Origin: Bacteroidales bacterium
GTDB lineage: Bacteria > Bacteroidota > Bacteroidia > Bacteroidales > P3
Assembly (NCBI GenBank): GCA_017934545.1
Contig: JAGBJI010000004.1
Span: forward strand, 62,001-126,000
Length of the DNA: 64,000 nt
Reading direction: 5' to 3'
Below the pieces are notes generated by a model. That model saw nothing but the letters and a program-made list of their open reading frames with translations, had not been told where the DNA came from and made no database searches. The translations under genes and the position numbers were made by a program. Each line of letters starts with the position of its first letter. Position 1 is the first letter of the stretch. This document shows, in pieces, positions 36,101 through 43,186 of this stretch.

Positions 36101-39100
36101 TAAAGTTTGATAACCCAAATTCATTCCGACTACTCTACGTGCGTAACTCTTCAATGAACGTCCGAACAAATTGTTATAAACAATACTGTTATTTTCGCCC
36201 GAGTTCAATGCTATACCGTTACAAGTATAACTTACTTTACTTGAGTCAAACCAAATACTTATACGGTTATTTGCAATTATTGAGTTGTTTACATCAGAAA
36301 GAGATAATGCACTCGCACTTTTTAATATGTATATATTCTTATGAACTTTTGCACTGTCTACATAACTCAACAATGTAGCGTATTTTGTTGCATCAAACAA
36401 TGTATCCGTACCGTCTGTATATTTAGATTCAAATGTATTGGACATTATATTCAAATTCTTGGAGAATCTTACATACACACTGTTTTCTGACATATCGGCT
36501 ATAGTTGCACCTTTATTTATATTGAATATCGAATATTCAACAGAAAGATTAGTATTAGGTGACACAGGGGATACTCCTTCAGAAAATACACTGTAAGTTG
36601 CAGGATAATTAAATGTACACCAATTAACAGTAATTGAGTCTGAACCTAATATATTTATCAAACTCTTAATCTTACTCATTTTGTTAAAATCATATTCTCT
36701 GGTAAAGTGGTCAAACTGACATCCGAAAAACTTTATATCTACTGATTTATCATTTAATTTTATTATGTCTTTCAATGTTTCGGATGTATATACCATACTG
36801 TCTATTTCAGTTTGACTGACAAACGCAATAGGAGTAAAATTCAATTTATTGAATGTAATATATTTTGCATTTGACAAATCAAAGACATTGGTCGCTGAAT
36901 CTTCAGCTGACGGAGCAAACACTACATATTTGTATGCATTATCCGGAGTAAAGAATAGCCTATTTGTATCTGTCAATCCTTCTATACATGACGGAAATGT
37001 CCAGTGTCCTATATAATATGTCGTATCTTCGTCTGTTTTTATTTTAAATGTACATTCTCCTTTAACTTCGCTGTTCATCAACATAAGGAATGCATCATCA
37101 AAAGTAGCGAATGTTCTTGTCGGTTGAACACCTGAAACTTCTCCTCCTATAGCATACGTTCCGCTCATCTTACCGTCAGTAACAATCAAAGTAAATATTG
37201 CAGTGTCATTGTCATAATTCCAATCAATCATACCGTCATCATTCATTTCTGTCCATACATATAATTTATGTACGCCTGCAGGAGGAAGATAGTTAGAGGT
37301 CAAAGTAAACACAACTGCCGTATCCGTAGGTAACATTGTGGTAGGATTCAACGGCAACATTGTTCCGTTCCATATTGACGATTGCTTGGTATTGGTATCA
37401 CCGTCCAACATCCAGTTTACTTTCAAACTGTGTAGTTCTTCCAAACCATCATTACGCAACATTACTTTTAGTGTTGCAGGGGTTCCTGCCGCACATACTA
37501 CCGTATTTTTTAAATTGCCCGAACAGTCAACAGCTTTTGTCGGAGAAAGAATTGTATCTTTTCTCACTCCGGCATCGGTTTGGAAATAACAAATATTTAC
37601 AAAATTAAACCTAAAGTTAGGTTTATAATTTATTGTTCCGTCGGCATCGGAATTAAATACTCCCGTACATGCAGACACCGCAGTATTCATTGATTGCAAC
37701 AATGCCCTTGTTTCATAACCCGACGCATTTGAAGCAATACAAGCTACTTTTGTCGCTCCAGTTGCTATAACTCCTTCATAGCAAACTTTAATTAAAATAT
37801 CACTTTCTCCGTCCCAAACAAAATCAACGCCCGAGTCAAAAGGTAAATATTGCCATCCAACTTGCGGAACTATATATTGCGACTTATTAATTGCATTTGT
37901 CATAGGTGTTGCTTTATGCGGTGAAGTCTTGGTTAAGGTATATCCGTGAGGAAGATTACCTATATCAAGTTTAAATCCCGGCAGTATAGGTGCAGTAGAA
38001 GGTACAGATGTTATCTTTACATACAATCCTGCTATCTTTCCAGGAGAATAACCTGCATCCAACAATTCCTGTCTGTCGTAACGCATCTGAAACATCACCT
38101 TGTCATTAGATGTATTAAAGAATACTTCCTGCGATGATATCCCGCTTGTTTTCAGAGAATCACTGCCCACATACGGTTTAACATACGTAAATTTGCCCAT
38201 ATATCCGGTAAACGGATAAGTAGTCACATTGCCCACTTCATCGTTTACAACCAACTTCCAATATACCGTAGTGTCAATTCCCAAGAAAGGAATACTTCCT
38301 ATATATTCCGTCATACCGCCGGTAACCGTTCCGTTCGCTGATAGCGGCACATATGTCAACTCTTCGTCTCCTTGTGTACGGTAAACTACATAAATGGAAT
38401 CTTCTATGCTTGACAAGCCGCCTGCATCCTTAAGCAAAAATGATAACTGTGCATCGGAACAATTAGGATATAATGAATATTCCGGGTAAACCGATGAAGA
38501 AAGTCCGATTTGAGGAATATTCACTTCGTCGCCTGCAACAGAAGCAACGAATACTTTAATATCATCAAGCAACCATCCGACACATGCAGGTTTTGTTGTG
38601 TCGACTCCCGATACTTTAAACTTTACCTGAAAACTTGTAGCGCCGTTCAGTGTAGCAGTTTTCAACATAAAGACTTCATGTTTCCACATTGTTGCATCGG
38701 CATAACTTGCATTACTCTGCGTTTTTGCCCAATAATTATTTTTATGGAACAAGGCAACGAATTCAGTCATTCCGCCTCCGTACGACTTATCATATTCGGT
38801 TGCACCCAATTCCTTTTCCACTCCGTTAATAACCAAATAAACCTGTGCCTTAACAGACTGGCTTCCGTCTACGGGCAACATCGGAATATGATTAAATTCC
38901 AATCTCGCATCTTTGTTGGCATCAATGTTTATAGTCGGTGAGGTAAAGGAAACCACAGTATTCGTAACTGTATTAGGCTTAATCCTTAAATAATGACCTC
39001 CTTCTTCTATCGGAATGGCATCTTGAATATCTACATTGGCTGTAGCTGTCCATCCCGACGGCATTCCGTTTTCGAAATTCACATTTTGTACCAATGTCGG

Positions 39101-39166
39101 TTGGGCAAACAATGCCGCCGAACCAAAGATACTGAATAACGCAATCAATAATGATATCCTCTTCAT
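27188..39166 (-). CDS. giant multidomain T9SS-secreted surface protein (about 3,990 residues)
   Basis: A single intact frame of 3,992 codons. ATG 39166 gives a clean signal peptide (MKRISLLIALFSIFGSAALFAQ). Recognisable parts are an N-terminal choice-of-anchor/MAM-like beta sandwich (about 25-200), many CARDB-like Ig modules (patterns such as V-x-I-x-N-x-G and D-T-x-x-Y-T-F), and two parallel-beta-helix regions (about 700-1080 and 2070-2420, with N-N-S-I-I-A-N-N-style repeats). Further on are a lamin-tail-like domain (about 1340-1480), a GEVED domain ending G-E-I-E-D-Y (about 2990-3115), a Pro/Asp/Glu linker near 3250, a second anchor-J-like domain, and a T9SS type A sorting domain at the C-terminus (N-Q-P-N-P-A-K-D to K-M-V-V-V-K). 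It should be secreted and attached by PorU. Adhesion is a reasonable inference; no enzyme domain is seen. It is transcribed alone. Confidence 0.9.
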   Translation of the reverse strand: MKRISLLIALFSIFGSAALFAQPTLVQNVNFENGMPSGWTATANVDIQDAIPIEEGGHYLRIKPNTVTNTVVSFTSPTINIDANKDARLEFNHIPMLPVDGSQSVKAQVYLVINGVEKELGATEYDKSYGGGMTEFVALFHKNNYWAKTQSNASYADATMWKHEVFMLKTATLNGATSFQVKFKVSGVDTTKPACVGWLLDDIKVFVASVAGDEVNIPQIGLSSSVYPEYSLYPNCSDAQLSFLLKDAGGLSSIEDSIYVVYRTQGDEELTYVPLSANGTVTGGMTEYIGSIPFLGIDTTVYWKLVVNDEVGNVTTYPFTGYMGKFTYVKPYVGSDSLKTSGISSQEVFFNTSNDKVMFQMRYDRQELLDAGYSPGKIAGLYVKITSVPSTAPILPGFKLDIGNLPHGYTLTKTSPHKATPMTNAINKSQYIVPQVGWQYLPFDSGVDFVWDGESDILIKVCYEGVIATGATKVACIASNASGYETRALLQSMNTAVSACTGVFNSDADGTINYKPNFRFNFVNICYFQTDAGVRKDTILSPTKAVDCSGNLKNTVVCAAGTPATLKVMLRNDGLEELHSLKVNWMLDGDTNTKQSSIWNGTMLPLNPTTMLPTDTAVVFTLTSNYLPPAGVHKLYVWTEMNDDGMIDWNYDNDTAIFTLIVTDGKMSGTYAIGGEVSGVQPTRTFATFDDAFLMLMNSEVKGECTFKIKTDEDTTYYIGHWTFPSCIEGLTDTNRLFFTPDNAYKYVVFAPSAEDSATNVFDLSNAKYITFNKLNFTPIAFVSQTEIDSMVYTSETLKDIIKLNDKSVDIKFFGCQFDHFTREYDFNKMSKIKSLINILGSDSITVNWCTFNYPATYSVFSEGVSPVSPNTNLSVEYSIFNINKGATIADMSENSVYVRFSKNLNIMSNTFESKYTDGTDTLFDATKYATLLSYVDSAKVHKNIYILKSASALSLSDVNNSIIANNRISIWFDSSKVSYTCNGIALNSGENNSIVYNNLFGRSLKSYARRVVGMNLGYQTLTVKNNIVKNNIALSDGYGYAVLARPSDTNVPNSFKFSNNFYYKTDAVENIPLLSFNGSTSTTVESWIKSTKEDSSFYDQNPFYKDWNNLSTVNILLCEAGTHIDSVKEDCFGNPRPTASQKNPCIGAREFDPPDNNIYVTNVGVNVGNYDGENTYTGCDMTKNPVFVEFTNMSKNSIGANKVKIRYSVNGVSFSPITVDYEIKPDSVYKVEFPGYNFTATDGPKEYELKGYSVFASDTVNYNDTAVANIVALYQEPAPNNVTVNINYGESVVVSVTNNDSVYWFKDKTSDEYFHKGETFTTSALYADTTFYFSAKKEETYLKITEIQFSKAAAVTGQTEELPSYVTNNNVYEISNLGNAPIDLTGYKFIYYKAAKNNDTLKNATSDTVRFHFPEGYTLAANSAVVLVPASKVMANADEALAIKTTITFKDTAKVGFVLTDATDKIVDAVALNNAKFAPAVNANWTGTSVKMNSIGETAGVKLVKDGTGYKWQKATTDEPMTIGKYDDSITYAKDNGCYGYKAEYKVHIPYVPSYDPGLTDIWIEGVKETAACNVTKAQISVKIANTGKQTLTKEVPMVCNFYETGQPVVTIKDTFKTQLASLDTTIFTFSTPFDFSAYTAQRNITIEVYPVFEPDSLNKLQNDTVKMEFISKHTPKPPVASDVTIPYATSTLLTATSDYQVIWYDDPTTEEELDRGDYQTPVLYTTDTFYVGALIQKQVNKAIGKDSVEVGTTEALAYPSPFNTIKKNIKEQYLLTAEDLKSYGYEAGNINDISFKIKNITLASGQTMVSLHDYTIKMGMTDEEELTEWIGGLKQVYTTDSLVLKNQQGWYKIELAKPYYWDGESNLAIEISFSALNNKNKVTTYTSSTTYPATISYRHATTDAASWTGSYTSAYNKLPFMKFTMDVFGCAGDRVPVVVTVQGQPTCDAGITQIVSPVGPTVMSDIEVPVEVEIKNFGADALTGATVKWSVNSVAQTPYTWTGNLASGQSKTVTVGNYTFSSGLVKIEAVVVLTCDTINSNDTASVSMSACIGNNEGISEYTIDASSSTADYSSLKEAVSELTTSGICGPVVFKIASGTYDGQLNIPSVVGSSEENTITFKALSDDDKPVITFSASSSDEDKSVMVMDGTNNVYFENLTFKGKAATNPTLIRMSNTENINFTGVTFEQSLVLVQLEDGNTNTNFVKDTFKTSTTSIASKLTDEEKRPSGLNVKYCVVEDFLAGAFNLESYNNVNIAHNDIKSLSTTVAANAVRLVDIQGYSTVEANYIYMKEGTQARNGIVVRKSKMTEMDPLYIYNNSVSILSSKNVNAVGIDIDSSSNIMVYYNTVFMNVGNKNTKAIAMSVEEDALFVTVRNNNFDNHCGGYAYLVNATGNQVILSNNNNYYTTGSKLAKWVKDCADFDALKAQNGTDFNSCSVMNPFTSDSDLSLLYPTDIVRAAEPLEDIMFDIRDTVRPVSTKPTMGAYEYIFDNLDAGVTEFIDPKISDKYIEEDPVDVSVVIKNFGNYTMQKFKIVAELKYHDDDNTTIDKIEEEYEGTMSALDTIHYTFTQQLYPPLNTPLTDSLYLAVYTILDGDTNNVNDTLKMHFITIPGKNLQLASIQPQEAGTAQCGANMRNQVISVIIKNVGNKAVTAADNVQVTYEVKGQSGLTLSKVTETLSFPYNTLDGQTFQDLQPGSILQYYSFNTTVDLYPINYADTTWNIQAYLHFDKDHVLTNDTAKVVKYKSIVSPNAPVAEDDNIEYATWGHPKATQEDGLKIQWFASTSDPDPFYAPSTYAASQVYATPQLYADTSFFVKVDSKGSVACPSEFTEVKVIIKPRCQVDLAALAIVEPPALPDTAYVYMQADSVRVSITNYGTAPQVNFPVTYKIKPAGKNAEETVVTEICTTTVMPDDTITYVFDALYDYTTSTTFDITAWVDADDDCAKINDTSLTSKIQPRKGLTDDIHSVSDEVSLDITRVMLATLDNSSMAFDDGYSDYTESIEPAVLFRGLQDSLIVYTELASEQVVPEGVYVRGWMKAWIDWNRDGTFAEDEEVYSDTIIVGEPNRGKIAVPATAKTGYTRMRIIAAQNNSAPHAFGAMEGIGAGEIEDYKIFVRKAEKVNAELMHFVSPDVSVSDTQQTVVVRLRNAGLDNLTSAKITWTHNDGEPQVFNWTGSLASSQIQDVTLATVTMPLGSNKFNAYVDTEGDEYHANDTVNRSAYVYHTYTIPYATEFDEQKQITYDNNPGGEDPENPEDPDDPENPESKELVTEIVPANDDFHPYEISEIQPSNCWQLGIPDNPAANAVITSAYSEPYCWKTNLTGNYPANNSSILYSPVFDVEVVKPDTLSFMLRKAMGKDASLVVEYLNYAGSWMRLGTGTAKDTSYSENWYNSEKGFTGTNAAWTKCVFALDSISGNIGTTIQFRFVFKSGKGAVGEGVAIDNFSIARARRDQDAGVVGIELTPTKLPNYGQKFYPKVQIANFGKQDLTSFKVCYMSEDMYIAQCEDVWDMTIHPRDTAEYTFKNGRYLDLSMPDPFTLVAFTRLNPADLYSDNDSLWTTFVIGPLLNDAAIMEIIEPKTKVVSNDNINISIRIKNYGLTPIDSLPVGYLLSGYDKEVTETAVFNPPLINGDEYVYNFTTPFKSSFGKFNLKTWVGLDNDDYHDNDTLYRRIEGSNATQDFEAKRITLDATENSDYGVQIAFFNRSNVGVKDIQVGYLLDGDNSTKQLQAYREGYVLEANSMGYQMFDKRIPKKQYNSICAFVNAPNEVDRSNDTTCSVYIGYYDLAIDSIMIEEGVQPDCKVQVRAHNAGTLGGKADVTVKFVLDNNWNDIYSQKFTWGHNEPREDRQQYMTFNRRIPKSSDHTYNIVAWLEYSKDHNHINDTTRKYGVYPYVGLDSVETNVTEFVLEQNQPNPAKDRTTIGFAIPQAGQVTFTVTSVSGQILYTFTDNYSEGHHVIDYQDADKLTPGVYYYSAEYNGQRKSRKMVVVK

Positions 39167-39473
39167 CGTTATATATGTTTTTGTTAATACTCTAAATAAC
39201 ATTAAATTCCGTAATTTTACGCTTTCAAACTACAAATTTACAAATTTTATCGTTAAAATGTTTAATTTTATAATTATTTTTTCTCAAAAATGTATGTAAA
39301 AAATCATACAATTATTTTCAATACTTTTATTTTTAACAGTTAACGCACTGTTTATTAATATTAAAAATTTATTAACAATTTTTATTTTGACAAATTCAAA
39401 ACCGCCTGTCAGAATAAATTAAAATTTTTACATAACTTTGCACTCCGAAGAAACCATAAAAATTTTACAGAAC
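39167..39473. other. A/T-rich divergent promoter region
   Basis: This 307-bp gap separates the starts of the giant gene and the small secreted protein. It is strongly A/T-rich. A TAACTTTG -7 box (39433-39440, plus) precedes the rightward gene and a TAAATTTG -7-like box (complement of 39233-39240) precedes the giant gene; neither has a clear -33. Nothing else was recognised. Confidence 0.5.
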
Positions 39474-39899
39474 ATGAAAAAAATATTTGCACTGATAGTT
39501 TTATCCTTGATATGTATACCGAATTTGCTTTCGCAAGAAATTTACGAAAGTATAAACATAATAGAAACTTCTGTCAAAGACAGCGTTTATTACAATTTCA
39601 CCATATCGGGCGACGGTTATTTATCATATAATTGGGGTGACAGCGACGATAATTTTACCACCATTACCGTTGATTTGTCAGGGGTAACTATTTCCAAAGA
39701 TTTCACATTCGGTTCTCCGAAATTATGGATAAATTGCATTGACGGCAATTCCTGTATCAACGAGCAAGGACGCATAGGTGCTGCAGACGGAATGTTTTTT
39801 AATTACAGCCGAACATACATTCCAGCCAAAAACGAAGACGATTTGAATGCCATGTTCAGCCAATTATCCTATCTGATGCGTTATTCAACAGGACGGTAA
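39474..39899 (+). CDS. small secreted protein of unknown function
   Basis: I do not recognise this 141-residue protein. ATG 39474 opens directly into a signal peptide (KKIFALIVLSLICIPNLLSQ); a longer frame from 39438 would start inside the promoter and is rejected. The mature part is about 120 residues, acidic and probably beta-rich (Y-Y-N-F-T-I-S-G-D-G-Y-L-S-Y-N-W near its start). It has two cysteines, at C-I-D-G-N-S-C, that could pair in the periplasm. There is no lipobox, membrane segment or T9SS tail. It has its own -7 box (39433-39440) and a downstream bidirectional hairpin, so it appears monocistronic. Confidence 0.7.
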   Translation: MKKIFALIVLSLICIPNLLSQEIYESINIIETSVKDSVYYNFTISGDGYLSYNWGDSDDNFTTITVDLSGVTISKDFTFGSPKLWINCIDGNSCINEQGRIGAADGMFFNYSRTYIPAKNEDDLNAMFSQLSYLMRYSTGR

Positions 39900-39907
39900 C
39901 AACAATC

Positions 39908-39943
39908 AAAAAAGATGCAACGTAAATAAAACGCCGCATCTTT
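39908..39943. terminator. bidirectional terminator between the small secreted protein and rubrerythrin genes
   Basis: AAAAAAGATGC pairs with GCATCTTTT across a 16-nt loop. It lies between two convergent genes, with T-rich sequence after the stem on the plus strand and A-rich sequence before it, so it can serve both. Confidence 0.7.
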
Positions 39944-39975
39944 TAAATTTGCAATAACTAAAATTTTGTTTTACA

Positions 39976-40548
39976 TCAATAGTTTGTTGCTTCACGTTCA
40001 AAATATGCCTGCGGATGGTCGCAACAAGGACATTTATCCGGTGCTTGTTTGCCTTTGAATCTGTATCCGCAGTTGCGGCATATCCAGCATTGCTCTTGTT
40101 CCGAATAGAAAACATCTTCTTTTTCCATTCTTTCCAAAAGTTTAAGGTAACGTTCTTCATGTCGTTGTTCCACTGATGCAATCAAACGGAATTTGTTTGC
40201 TATTTCCGCAAAACCTTCCTTATCTGCAATCTCCGCTCCTTTAGGATAACCTATTGTCCACTCTTCATTTTCTCCTGCAGCCGCAGCTTTAAGATTTTCT
40301 TTCGTGTTTCCTATGACGCCTGCGGGGAACGAAGCCGTAATTTCCACCGAACCGCCTTCAAGCATTCTGAACAAAAGTTTGGCATGTTGCTCTTCCTGCA
40401 AAGCCGTTTCTGTAAACACGGCAGCTATTTGTTCATATCCTTCTTTTTTGGCTTGCTTGGCAAAAAACGTGTAACGGTTTTTAGCCTGTGATTCACCTGC
40501 AAAAAACATAAGAATGTTTTTCTCGGTCTGTGTTCCTTTGATACTCAT
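39976..40548 (-). CDS. rbr: rubrerythrin
   Basis: Rubrerythrin is a cytoplasmic non-haem iron peroxidase that reduces hydrogen peroxide in anaerobes. Of 190 residues, the first ~145 form the di-iron four-helix bundle, with F-A-G-E-S-Q-A-K-N-R-Y, E-T-A-L-Q-E-E-Q-H-A and S-V-E-Q-R-H-E-E-R-Y motifs supplying Glu and His ligands. The last ~40 residues form a rubredoxin-like domain with Cys pairs C-W-I-C-R-N-C-G and C-P-C-C. Both metal sites look complete. The gene has its own promoter and suggests an anaerobic or microaerophilic lifestyle. Confidence 0.95.
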   Translation of the reverse strand: MSIKGTQTEKNILMFFAGESQAKNRYTFFAKQAKKEGYEQIAAVFTETALQEEQHAKLLFRMLEGGSVEITASFPAGVIGNTKENLKAAAAGENEEWTIGYPKGAEIADKEGFAEIANKFRLIASVEQRHEERYLKLLERMEKEDVFYSEQEQCWICRNCGYRFKGKQAPDKCPCCDHPQAYFEREATNY

Positions 40549-40589
40549 AAATTATTTTATTATAAGGTTTATAACTGTTATTCGGATTG

Positions 40590-40618
40590 CAAAAATATAT
40601 AAATTTTCCGAATGGCAA
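40590..40618 (-). promoter_or_regulatory. promoter of rbr
   Basis: On the minus strand TTG (complement of 40616-40618) and TATTTTTG (complement of 40590-40597), spaced 18 bp. The leader is about 35 nt. No PerR- or OxyR-type operator was recognised. Confidence 0.6.
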
Positions 40619-40791
40619 ATACTTCTGTTTATTTTTCTTCTTTTTATGCTTTTCGGTTTTTATTCTTTTAGTAAAGAAAACCGTTACTGTATATTTTCAA
40701 TCAAAACAATAAAACACTGATTGTAAATTTTCGGATAAAAACTTTTTTGAACGGTTTTGTATTATTTATATTCTAAATTAAACGCAGGTTT

Positions 40792-40821
40792 TTGTCAGTA
40801 CAGGATTTTTTTATATCTTTG
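40792..40821 (+). promoter_or_regulatory. promoter of yidC
   Basis: TTG at 40792-40794 (within TTTTTG), 19 bp, then TATCTTTG at 40814-40821. The leader is about 35 nt. With the rbr promoter it accounts for the 314-bp gap 40549-40862. Confidence 0.78.
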
Positions 40822-40862
40822 CACCTTAATTATTTTTAGTAACATAAATTTATTTTATTAAA

Positions 40863-42863
40863 ATGGATAAAAAATCAATAACAGGACTTGTACTTATATG
40901 TCTGATTTTTCTTGTGTTCGGTTGGTTGAACCGCCCTACTGAAGAACAAAAAGCACAGATAAAAAGACAACAAGACTCTATTGCAGCCGTACAGAAACAA
41001 CAACAGGCTAAACAAAAACAACAGGACAACAATCAAACCGGTGATGAACTGCAGTTAATAAAACAACAACTGTTGTCCGACCATGACAACGACTCTTTAA
41101 AAACAGAATTAGACAATAAAATCAAAAATCAATTCGCATTGTTTTCCAACAGTGCGATGAAAGAAGAGAAACATCTGTTGCTTGAAAACGACGTATTCAC
41201 CGTTGATTTGTCTACATTGGGAGGTATGGTCAGCCAAGTGACGCTCAAAGACTACAAAACCTATTACAAAAAGCCCGTAACTTTCTTTACCGACAAAGGA
41301 AACTCGTACGGATTGAACATATCGGCCGACCATGTAGTCGTACCGACGCAAAACCTTTGTTTCGTTCCGTTTGTAAACGGAAAAATCTATGACGGAACGT
41401 CCGCTCTTAAGGTTTCGGGCAAAGATTCGTTAGTTGTTTCAATGCGTCTTTATCCGAACAAAAACGATTCGTTAAACATTTCCGAAGAAGATTATATAAA
41501 ATCGTCCAAATCTTATATAGAATACCAATATATATTGAGAGGCAATGACTACAGATTGGGCTTTAACATAGTTCTGAACAATGTCCAAGATATAATAACC
41601 GACGAATCACAACTGGAAATGGATTGGAAAAGTGATTTAAGGCTTAAAGAAAAAGACATTGACATTGAAAGAAAAAACTCCACTTTGTATTACAAACTGT
41701 CGGACGACGTGGAATATTTGAAAGAACAGGGACGCGACGACAACAAAACCGAAACGGGAATACCTTTGAAATGGATTTCATACAAACAACAATTCTTTTC
41801 CGTTGCTTTGATATGCAACAACAAAAACTCATGGTTTGAAAGTGCAAATTTGCGTACGCAAACCGAAAAACAATCTTCTGAAGATTACATGCGTACAATG
41901 TCGTCCAACCTTACCCTTGCGTACGACAATTCAAAGAAATACACCGAATACAACATGGACTTCTTCTTCGGTCCGAACAAATACAATATAATAAAGAAAT
42001 ACAAAATAGACATGGAACGTATCATTCCGTTGGGATGGGGTTTCTTTCTTATGCAATGGGTAAACAGATTTGTAATCATACCGGTGTTTGACTTTTTGGT
42101 CGGCTTCGGGCTTAATTACGGTCTGATTATACTTATACTTACCTTGTTGGTTAAAATAGTTTTGTTTCCTTTGGCATACAAATCGTTCTCTTCCACGGCG
42201 AAGATGCGTGTGCTTCAACCCGAAATAAACAAAATAAACGAAAAATACCCTAAACAAGACCAGATGATGCAAAAGCAACAAGCCATTCAACAACTGTACA
42301 GACGTGCAGGCATAAACCCGATGGCAGGTTGTCTTCCTATGCTTATACAGTTCCCTATTTTGATAGCCATGTTCCGCTTTTTCCCTTCATCAATAGAGTT
42401 AAGGCAACAACCTTTTCTTTGGGCTGACGACCTTTCCACTTACGACAGTATAATCAATCTGCCGTTCAATATTCCTTTTGCAGGCAACCATATATCACTG
42501 TTTTGCGTATTGATGACCGTCGCACAATTGCTTTACACCAAGATGACGATGAACCAACAGGCTCAAACCAATGCAATGCCGGGAATGAAATTTATGATGT
42601 ACGGTATGCCGATAATGATGTTCTTTATTTTGAACAACTTTTCCGCAGCGTTGAACTATTACTATTTGCTTTCGTTGTTTATCTCCGTATTGCAAATGTT
42701 CATAATCAGAAGAACCATCAACGAACAAAAGATTTTGGAACGTTTGCAAAAGAATTCGGGCAAACCGATGAAGAAATCCAAATGGCAACAACGCATGGAA
42801 GCATTGGAAAAACAAAACCGCAAACTTTTGGAAGAACGTCAAAAAAATGCAAGACGCAAATAA
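40863..42863 (+). CDS. yidC: membrane protein insertase YidC
   Basis: YidC inserts and folds inner-membrane proteins, alone or with SecYEG. The 666-residue sequence shows an N-terminal membrane anchor (about 6-22) and a charged Gln/Lys linker (about 28-60). A large periplasmic beta-sandwich domain follows (about 95-370), then the conserved insertase core with five membrane segments (about 385-630), including the M-R-V-L-Q-P-E-I cytoplasmic loop and N-P-M-A-G-C-L-P-M-L-I-Q-F-P-I. A basic tail with K-K-S-K-W-Q-Q-R ends it. Architecture and length are those of Gram-negative YidC. It appears to be a single-gene unit, with its own promoter upstream and a class C repeat array downstream. Confidence 0.97.
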   Translation: MDKKSITGLVLICLIFLVFGWLNRPTEEQKAQIKRQQDSIAAVQKQQQAKQKQQDNNQTGDELQLIKQQLLSDHDNDSLKTELDNKIKNQFALFSNSAMKEEKHLLLENDVFTVDLSTLGGMVSQVTLKDYKTYYKKPVTFFTDKGNSYGLNISADHVVVPTQNLCFVPFVNGKIYDGTSALKVSGKDSLVVSMRLYPNKNDSLNISEEDYIKSSKSYIEYQYILRGNDYRLGFNIVLNNVQDIITDESQLEMDWKSDLRLKEKDIDIERKNSTLYYKLSDDVEYLKEQGRDDNKTETGIPLKWISYKQQFFSVALICNNKNSWFESANLRTQTEKQSSEDYMRTMSSNLTLAYDNSKKYTEYNMDFFFGPNKYNIIKKYKIDMERIIPLGWGFFLMQWVNRFVIIPVFDFLVGFGLNYGLIILILTLLVKIVLFPLAYKSFSSTAKMRVLQPEINKINEKYPKQDQMMQKQQAIQQLYRRAGINPMAGCLPMLIQFPILIAMFRFFPSSIELRQQPFLWADDLSTYDSIINLPFNIPFAGNHISLFCVLMTVAQLLYTKMTMNQQAQTNAMPGMKFMMYGMPIMMFFILNNFSAALNYYYLLSLFISVLQMFIIRRTINEQKILERLQKNSGKPMKKSKWQQRMEALEKQNRKLLEERQKNARRK

Positions 42864-42914
42864 ATAACCTAAAACAGAATTTTCATAACGCTGAAAACAA
42901 AAAAGCAAGAAATA

Positions 42915-43033
42915 TTTTCTGAATTAAAAATGAAAAAACATATGTTTTTGAAATAAAAAACATATGTTTTTTGTTAAAATTCATATGTTTTTTGAGAAAA
43001 ATACATATGTTTTTTAATTTTAGTTTCCGAAAA
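42915..43033. repeat. 22-bp-period A-tract/T-tract array, class C (core CATATG)
   Basis: CATATG starts at 42939, 42961, 42982 and 43004 (spacing 22, 21, 22), each between A- and T-tracts, with AAAATT before unit 3 and ATA before unit 4 as in the other class C copies. An imperfect 9-bp inverted repeat (TTTTCTGAA at 42915-42923, TTCCGAAAA at 43025-43033) encloses it. It separates yidC from the promoter of the hexosaminidase operon. Confidence 0.85.
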
Positions 43034-43125
43034 GAATGGTTTTATTCACTGATAATAAAAAAATTGTTCCCGTTGTTATTGCGATGTTTTTCTGATTTAG
43101 GTATGGATAAAAATATATTCTCTTT

Positions 43126-43155
43126 TTGCAAAATGAAATAATATTACTAATTTTG
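43126..43155 (+). promoter_or_regulatory. promoter of the hexosaminidase operon
   Basis: TTG at 43126-43128, 19 bp, then TAATTTTG at 43148-43155. The leader to ATG 43187 is about 25 nt. Confidence 0.72.
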
Positions 43156-43186
43156 CCGTTTAAATATTATTACAATTATAATATAT

